Shown in pieces: positions 59,694 through 64,000 of a stretch of DNA of 64,000 nt. A program made the translations under genes and the position numbers. The stretch is from the NCBI GenBank assembly GCA_035528415.1, contig DATKYQ010000019.1, positions 10,464 through 74,463 of the forward strand. The letters run 5' to 3'. Each line of letters opens with the position of its first letter. The stretch's first letter is position 1. The notes beneath the pieces are model-generated. The model was not told the DNA's origin and did no database searches. It saw nothing but the letters and a program-made list of their open reading frames with translations. Source of the DNA: DATKYQ01 sp035528415. Its GTDB lineage: Bacteria > Myxococcota > B64-G9.

Positions 59694-60752
59694 ATGGGCG
59701 AAAACAAGGACCTGCGTACCAGGGAGTTCGACGAGTTCGAGGGTTTCGTTACCCTTGAAAGCTTTCTCTCCAATGAGCAGCACCTGCATCCCAGCTCGCG
59801 GGGATTCTTCGCCGACATCCTGCGGCGGATCGGCGTGGCTTCCAAGATCATCGAGTCGAAGGTGCAGCGCGCCGGGTTGATCGACGTTCTGGGCAAACAG
59901 GGCAAGATCAACGTCCAGGGTGAAGAGCAGATGAAGTTGGACATCCTGGCCCAGGAAGTCATGATGAACACCCTGCAGTGGCTGCCTGCCGTCGCCGGAA
60001 TGGCCTCCGAGGAGGAAGAAGAGGTCCTTCGCCTGCCCCCGCATCCCGACGAGAACGACACTTATGTGCTGCTCTTCGATCCGCTCGATGGCTCTTCCAA
60101 CATCGACGCCAACGTCAGCATCGGCACCATTTTCTCAATACACCGGCGCGTTACAAAAGGGGGCGCCTGCGAACTGGTCGACTTCCTGCAGCCGGGCCGC
60201 AAGCAGCTCGCCGCCGGTTACGTGGTCTACGGATCGAGCACCATGTTCGTCTACTCGACCGGCAACGGAGTGCACGGTTTCACTCTCGATCCCGAGGTCG
60301 GCGAGTACGTCCTCAGCCACCGCAACATTCGCTTTCCCGACTCTTGCCGCTGCTTTTCGGCCAACGACGCAAACTACAATGATTGGGACGAGCCCTCTCG
60401 CGGGTTCGCCGATCACATTCGCTACGGCAACGATCCCAGGTACGCCGAGACGTCATCGCGCTACATCGGCTCGATGGTGGCCGACTTTCATCGCAACCTG
60501 CTCTACGGCGGCGTGTTCATGTACCCGGCCGACGCCAAGCACCCCAACGGAAAGCTGCGCCTGCTTTACGAGTGTTCACCGCTGGCCTGGCTGGCCGAGC
60601 AGGCGGGAGGAGCGGCAACCACCGGTAGCCAGAGCATTCTCGACGTCGAGCCCGAAGAGTTGCACCAACGCTGTCCGATCGTGATCGGCAACAAACAGGA
60701 AGTCGAACTATACGAGAAAATGGCGTCCGGGCACTTCGTCCCATCGGCCTAG
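59694..60752 (+). CDS. fbp: Class I fructose-1,6-bisphosphatase
   Basis: This 352-residue enzyme hydrolyses fructose-1,6-bisphosphate in gluconeogenesis. The family core LFDPLDGSSNIDANVSIGTIF with metal-binding Asp residues is present, and further motifs (EEEEEV acidic loop, RYIGSMVADFHRNLLYGGVFMYP, KLRLLYECSPLAWLAEQAGG) match class I enzymes. ATG 59694 follows the strong GGGGAGG site. A TATAGT at 59642-59647 could be its -10 element, without a clear -35. It has no downstream partner; the next sequence is IS debris. Confidence 0.96.
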   Translation: MGENKDLRTREFDEFEGFVTLESFLSNEQHLHPSSRGFFADILRRIGVASKIIESKVQRAGLIDVLGKQGKINVQGEEQMKLDILAQEVMMNTLQWLPAVAGMASEEEEEVLRLPPHPDENDTYVLLFDPLDGSSNIDANVSIGTIFSIHRRVTKGGACELVDFLQPGRKQLAAGYVVYGSSTMFVYSTGNGVHGFTLDPEVGEYVLSHRNIRFPDSCRCFSANDANYNDWDEPSRGFADHIRYGNDPRYAETSSRYIGSMVADFHRNLLYGGVFMYPADAKHPNGKLRLLYECSPLAWLAEQAGGAATTGSQSILDVEPEELHQRCPIVIGNKQEVELYEKMASGHFVPSA

Positions 60753-60765
60753 ACGAGAAAAGGCT

Positions 60766-60843
60766 TTACCTGAGAACGAACTTGAACTTCTCATCGCAGA
60801 TGAAGATCTCGTCACCCTCTTTTATTTTGGCTCTTCTTGAAAC
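60766..60843 (-). pseudogene. 3' tail of an FHA-like gene
   Basis: On the minus strand this stretch reads VSRRAKIKEGDEIFICDEKF, then KFVLR and TAA (60766-60768). It is similar to the last strands of FHA domains, which end in a GDxIxI...F-x-F pattern. It begins next to the end of the ISL3 element and has no upstream part, so it is probably the 3' remnant of a gene disrupted by an insertion. It is too short for certainty. Confidence 0.4.
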
Positions 60844-60879
60844 CGAATGGGTGATTTTGGGTGAAATTGCATGGATCCC

Positions 60880-61341
60880 TCAGATTTGAGGCAGCATACA
60901 AGTGAGAATCTTGAGCCGCAGGTACTCCTTGTCGCGGAGGCCGTAAGCGCGCCGCTGGATGACGCGGATCTTGTTGTTGAAGCCTTCCACGAAGCCGAGT
61001 GCGACCTTGTTCTCGGGCTTGCAGTACGCCGCGATGCCATCCCAGTGACGCTCGATCATAGCCGCGAACTTCTCGTAGGCCGGCAGCCGTTGCCACTTGA
61101 GAGCATCGCACCAGTTGTTGAAAAACCGGCGCGCCCAACCCTCGTGCTGGTAGCTCCAAAGCTGGCCGAACGACTCCTTGAGCAAGTAGGCCGTGTTGAG
61201 CCGCTTGTTGGCCTTGAGCAGCAGCCGGAGGCTGGCCCGGCCGCTGTGCGTGAGGTTCTCTCGATTCGCCAACAGGGTGTACTTCTGCCCTTTTATGAAG
61301 CGCCGCCGTCGGTCCCTGCCCGCCAGCCGTGCGTACTCGGG
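60880..61341 (-). pseudogene. ISL3-family transposase, 5'-truncated
   Basis: The frame of 153 codons begins right after a stop at the IS256 border and ends at 60880. It has AGRDRRRRFIKGQKYTLL, LKWQRLPAYEKFAAMIERHWDG and the C-terminal GFVEGFNNKIRVIQRRAYGL, which belong to ISL3 transposases (catalytic Glu in VEGFNNK). The N-terminal half with zinc fingers and the first catalytic acids are missing and were not found beyond the IS256 copy. It is not functional. Confidence 0.8.
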
Positions 61342-61345
61342 TCAA

Positions 61346-62700
61346 GTCCCGATTTGTGTGTAAAAGGCATTTGGGTTGAAGCTCCAGTTTCATGATCACG
61401 CCGCCTTCTGGTCGGCCTCCTTTTTCGATTTCGATAGAAGGCTCATATCGAGATATTTACGCACGCTCCAGATGCGTGTCGATTCGATTGCGACCGCGGT
61501 GACCAGGCGCAGTGCGCTGGCTCTGTCAGGAAAAGCGCCGACCGCTTTTGTGCGGCGCTTGATCTCGACATGGAGCCTTTCAATGCCATTATTGGTTCGG
61601 ATGCGTTTCCAGTGTTCTTTCGGGTAGGCATAGAACCGGGTGGCGTCGGCAAACCCATTCTCCAGGCATTCCATGGCCTCGGGGACCTGACTGCCGAGTC
61701 CTTCTCGAAGCGCCGCGAGCCCGCTGTTTGGCCTCGGAAAGAGATGGGGCCTTGAAGATTTCGGAGACGATCTTCCCCAGCCGCCGGCGAAGTCGTCGGG
61801 GAGCCTTTTGGAGTACGTTCCTCTCGAGATGGACAGTGCATCTTTGTTTCTCGGCCTCCGGGATCTGGTGACGGACGGCCGCTTTCAAGCATTTGTGGTC
61901 ATCGGCGATCACCAACTTTACCCCGTCGAGACCGCGGTCCACCAGCTGCGTCAGGAGTTCGCTCCAGCTCGCCTCGGATTCCTCGGGTCCGATGACAATG
62001 CCCAGAAGCCGGCGATGACCGTCCATACCGACCCCGTAGGCCACCGGGGCGGCGACGTTCTCGACCGAGCGGGCCCAGCGGGCGTCCAAGAATGTCCCGT
62101 CCAGGTACAGGTAGGGAACCGGTCCCTCGATGGGAGCTCGTCTCATCTCGGTGACCAGCTCGTCAAGCTTCTTGGTGACCCGGCTGACCGTCGAGCGCTT
62201 CACATTCTCTCCCATCAGGGCCTTGGTGAGTTTCTCCATGTCCCTGGTGGATACTCCGTTGACGTAGGCCTCGGTGATCATATCGTCGACTTCCTCGGTC
62301 CGGCGACGGTACTCACCGATGACCTGAGTCGGCGCGCCCTGGTTCCTCGTACGAGGAACCAGGGCCTCGACCTGGCCCATCGACGTCATCAGGCGCCTGA
62401 GGTAGGTCCCGTTCCTGGCGTCCTTCCGGGTGACCAGTCGCTGGTACCGGCCTGCTCCAACCATTTCCTTGACCTCGTTTTCCAGCAGAAGCTCCAGAAC
62501 CAGGCGTATCGAACCGAGAAAAACCGTTCGAAGATCCTTCCTCAACTCCTCTTGCGTCAACCTCGGAAATTCAATAGTCTCTGCCATGGGGAACGCTCCT
62601 TTCGACCTCCGGATTGGGAGGTCTTTTTGGGTTGTGTTCAATTGGAGCTTCCCCGTTTTTTCTCAGTTCGTCAATTCTCCTTTTACACAATTATAGGGAC
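61346..62700 (-). mobile_element. IS256-family insertion sequence
   Basis: The element is about 1355 bp. Its ends form imperfect inverted repeats: 61346 reads GTCCCGATTTGTGTGTAAAA and the complement from 62700 reads GTCCCTATAATTGTGTAAAA, with 18 of 22 matches once two more bases (GG) at each end are included. Flanking bases show no target-site duplication (left ctcgggtcaa, right actaccgggg), so one border was probably rearranged after insertion. It contains one transposase gene, broken by a frameshift. Confidence 0.85.
61396..62587 (-). pseudogene. IS256-family transposase with one-base frameshift
   Basis: Transposase of the mutator type (DDE). The first frame (62587 down to about 61722) encodes the start MAETIEFPRLTQEEL, the catalytic Asp in YLYLDGTFLDARW and the second Asp in VIADDHKCLKAA. 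The second frame (about 61720 to 61396) continues with LREGLGSQVPEAMECLENGF and has the catalytic Glu in NNGIERLHVEIKRRTKAVG. One extra C in the CCC at 61720-61722 (plus strand) accounts for the shift. No slippery sequence is evident, so I call it a pseudogene. AGGAG precedes ATG 62587. Confidence 0.88.
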
Positions 62701-62829
62701 ACTACCGGGGATTGTGTACGACTATTCAGTGGGATTCGCTTCGCATGGACATCCAAAGGGCTCCCCTGCACAACTCTATAAATCCTTGGGTGTTGACCCG
62801 AGGCCGACACCTTAGCGAGAGGAAGTATA

Positions 62830-63303
62830 ATGGTGGATCAAATCAAGGCTCTAAAAAATGCACAAAGCCACGCCTTGAGCAAGTATGGTTGCAGGGGCAT
62901 TGGAGACATATTGGTTGAACCAGGTGACAGTATTTTTCGGGTCAGGCTTGTCGAGCTGCCAGGTGATGATACCGGGCGCACTTACGAAGTTGATGTCGAT
63001 GCAGCCTCTGGTGACGTTAGGTCGTCAAACATGACAAACACCGTTGAGGGATACTACGATGTACAAGTCAAGGGTTTGATCGACGGTGTTCAGGCCTGTG
63101 ACGCAGCATTGAGGGCAATTGCAGGCTATGAACATTACGATAAAAAGGGCAGGTTCACCGTTCGACTGCAGAAGGACTCATATATTGTCACCTTCCCGCT
63201 CTTTCCGAGCGGAGATAACGGCGCACGAGGTGCAGACTATGCGTATCAAATCTTGGTGGATGGGCACACTGGGGAGGTTGGCGAGATTTTGACGGCTAGC
63301 TGA
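62830..63303 (+). CDS. Small protein with two PepSY-like modules
   Basis: The 157-residue protein has no signal peptide. It has two similar units: YEVDVDAASGDVRSS (about 50-65) and YQILVDGHTGEVGEIL (about 140-155), each preceded by a strand-helix pattern. The short y-v-vD-tG-v pattern matches PepSY-type domains. It has lower GC than the neighbours by eye and sits between IS elements, as might be expected for acquired DNA. Function unknown. Confidence 0.55.
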   Translation: MVDQIKALKNAQSHALSKYGCRGIGDILVEPGDSIFRVRLVELPGDDTGRTYEVDVDAASGDVRSSNMTNTVEGYYDVQVKGLIDGVQACDAALRAIAGYEHYDKKGRFTVRLQKDSYIVTFPLFPSGDNGARGADYAYQILVDGHTGEVGEILTAS

Positions 63304-63312
63304 GGCTGAGTG

Positions 63313-63465
63313 ATGGGGCACAAAGTTTACCGAGCAGGAGCTGTTATAGTTTGGATAGTTTCCCTTTTAGGACTGGCTTGTGCGAACGGCACCAAATCAA
63401 AGGAGGATCTCGTTCTCGACCAGGCTACGGCTCTTGAGCATTGTGCATCGACAATATTTGAGTAG
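63313..63465 (+). CDS. Short lipoprotein, likely truncated
   Basis: A 50-residue reading frame has a lipoprotein signal ending LGLAC (C23), then ANGTKSKEDLVLDQATALEH, and a stop. It begins 9 nt after the PepSY-like gene, with no strong ribosome site. The mature part of under 30 residues suggests truncation, probably by the IS to its right. It may be a decayed gene. Confidence 0.4.
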   Translation: MGHKVYRAGAVIVWIVSLLGLACANGTKSKEDLVLDQATALEHCASTIFE

Positions 63466-63630
63466 CTGCGTCATAGGACGATCCTCTGAACGAGTTCGTC
63501 CACGCCAGCCATACATCAGTTGACGTTCAAGCCGATGGACTGCATTCGCGAGCCAACTCGGGCCGACTAGCAAATGCAATACGCTAGTCACCACCGCTTT
63601 TCTCGCGCTCAACACCGAATGAACCTCGGA

Positions 63631-64000
63631 CTATGCCGCATTCCTCCACTCGTATCGATGGTGAATCCCGCCAACCCGAGGCAGTGAGACCACGGTTGCG
63701 GTCTCCGATGGCCTGGGCATCACTTCCCTCGTCTTCGGCGGGTCTTTGCCAAGCGCCAAATGGCAGCGGTCGGCATTATAGTAGTCGATGTATTTTCGCA
63801 GCAGCATACGCAGATGACCTTCGCCGTACACGATGACATGATCGAGCAACTCGCGACGTATCGAGCCAAGCAACCTCTCTGCTTTTCCATTGGACTTGGC
63901 CGTCGAATGCACTCTATCCGGATCATGAGCGACGACGCTTCCGAGTAACCCATCCGTTCCACCCGCTGTTTGGGCAAGAGTTCGAGCTACTTCATCATCG
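63631..64000 (-). CDS. Integrase-core (rve-like) transposase, 5' end outside window
   Basis: The frame is open to the window edge on the minus strand and ends at 63631. It has KSNGKAERLLGSIRRELLDHVI (the Glu of the DDE triad in KAER), then LRKYIDYYNADRCHLALGKDPP and the ending GGIHHRYEWRNAA, common in IS transposases with an integrase core (IS481/IS3-like). The visible part is about 123 codons. Whether the upstream part is intact cannot be seen. The stretch 63466-63630 is presumably the IS end and shows no gene. Confidence 0.65.
   Translation of the reverse strand, partial: DDEVARTLAQTAGGTDGLLGSVVAHDPDRVHSTAKSNGKAERLLGSIRRELLDHVIVYGEGHLRMLLRKYIDYYNADRCHLALGKDPPKTREVMPRPSETATVVSLPRVGGIHHRYEWRNAA

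Noticed and set aside
61396..62587. Programmed frameshift in the IS256 transposase
   Set aside because: IS256 transposases are normally one frame, and no slippery heptamer or downstream structure was seen near 61720; an extra base explains it.

Overview
The window is GC-rich and densely coded on both strands. Gaps are short, stop/start overlaps are common, and no rRNA, tRNA or CRISPR array was seen. Many genes encode lipoproteins, Sec- or Tat-exported proteins, a beta-barrel-like outer-membrane protein and a periplasmic murein hydrolase, which points to a diderm bacterium. A 14-subunit NADH:quinone oxidoreductase operon (nuoA-N, separate nuoC and nuoD, short nuoG) indicates a respiratory chain. 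An FHA/sigma-54 activator, Tad-type pseudopilins, surface glycosidases and AmmeMemoRadiSam genes would fit an uncultured lineage near the former Deltaproteobacteria (Myxococcota-like or a neighbouring candidate phylum). That placement is an inference from gene content only.

Layout. 0-10.2 kb: a truncated Lys/Gln-rich exported protein, an outer-membrane protein, a membrane-anchored RING-like zinc protein, coaBC, a zinc-dependent phospholipase C-like protein, a family 4 uracil-DNA glycosylase, an NfeD protease/slipin pair, and a double nitroreductase-like protein. 10.2-11.4 kb: a degenerate remnant resembling an AbiEii toxin C-terminus and a cation diffusion facilitator. 11.5-25.3 kb: nuoABCDEFGHIJKLMN. 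25.4-35.8 kb: lipoproteins, a nitroreductase overlapping a Cys-rich YHS protein, an (alpha/alpha)6 glycosidase lipoprotein, a VWA protein, a Tat-type AmrS radical SAM enzyme, a hydrolase, a DUF47/PhoU-like protein, a lytic transglycosylase and an SRPBCC protein. 35.8-39.4 kb: two overlapping ABC ATPase/permease pairs. 39.4-45.5 kb: a thiamine-diphosphate enzyme, a secreted SH3/propeller-like protein, an alpha/beta hydrolase and a TPR lipoprotein.

The least familiar block is 46.2-51.0 kb. Six same-strand genes encode two TadE-like proteins, one TadG-like protein with Cys-rich insertions, a two-module secreted protein, an 81-residue protein with a duplicated twin-CX3C motif, and a minimal Flp-like pilin. 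No secretion ATPase, platform protein, secretin or prepilin peptidase lies nearby. A cold-shock gene with a clear terminator and a double-FHA sigma-54 activator follow.

53-60.8 kb: a small exported protein, an MBL-fold hydrolase, a GH31 lipoprotein, AMMECR1 (partner family of AmrS 25 kb away), a LETM1-like/TerB-like protein, an NTF2-like lipoprotein and fructose-1,6-bisphosphatase. 60.8-64 kb is an insertion-sequence graveyard: an ISL3 transposase fragment, an IS256 element whose transposase carries one extra base, a cut-down integrase-type transposase, an FHA-like gene tail and two small unknown genes.
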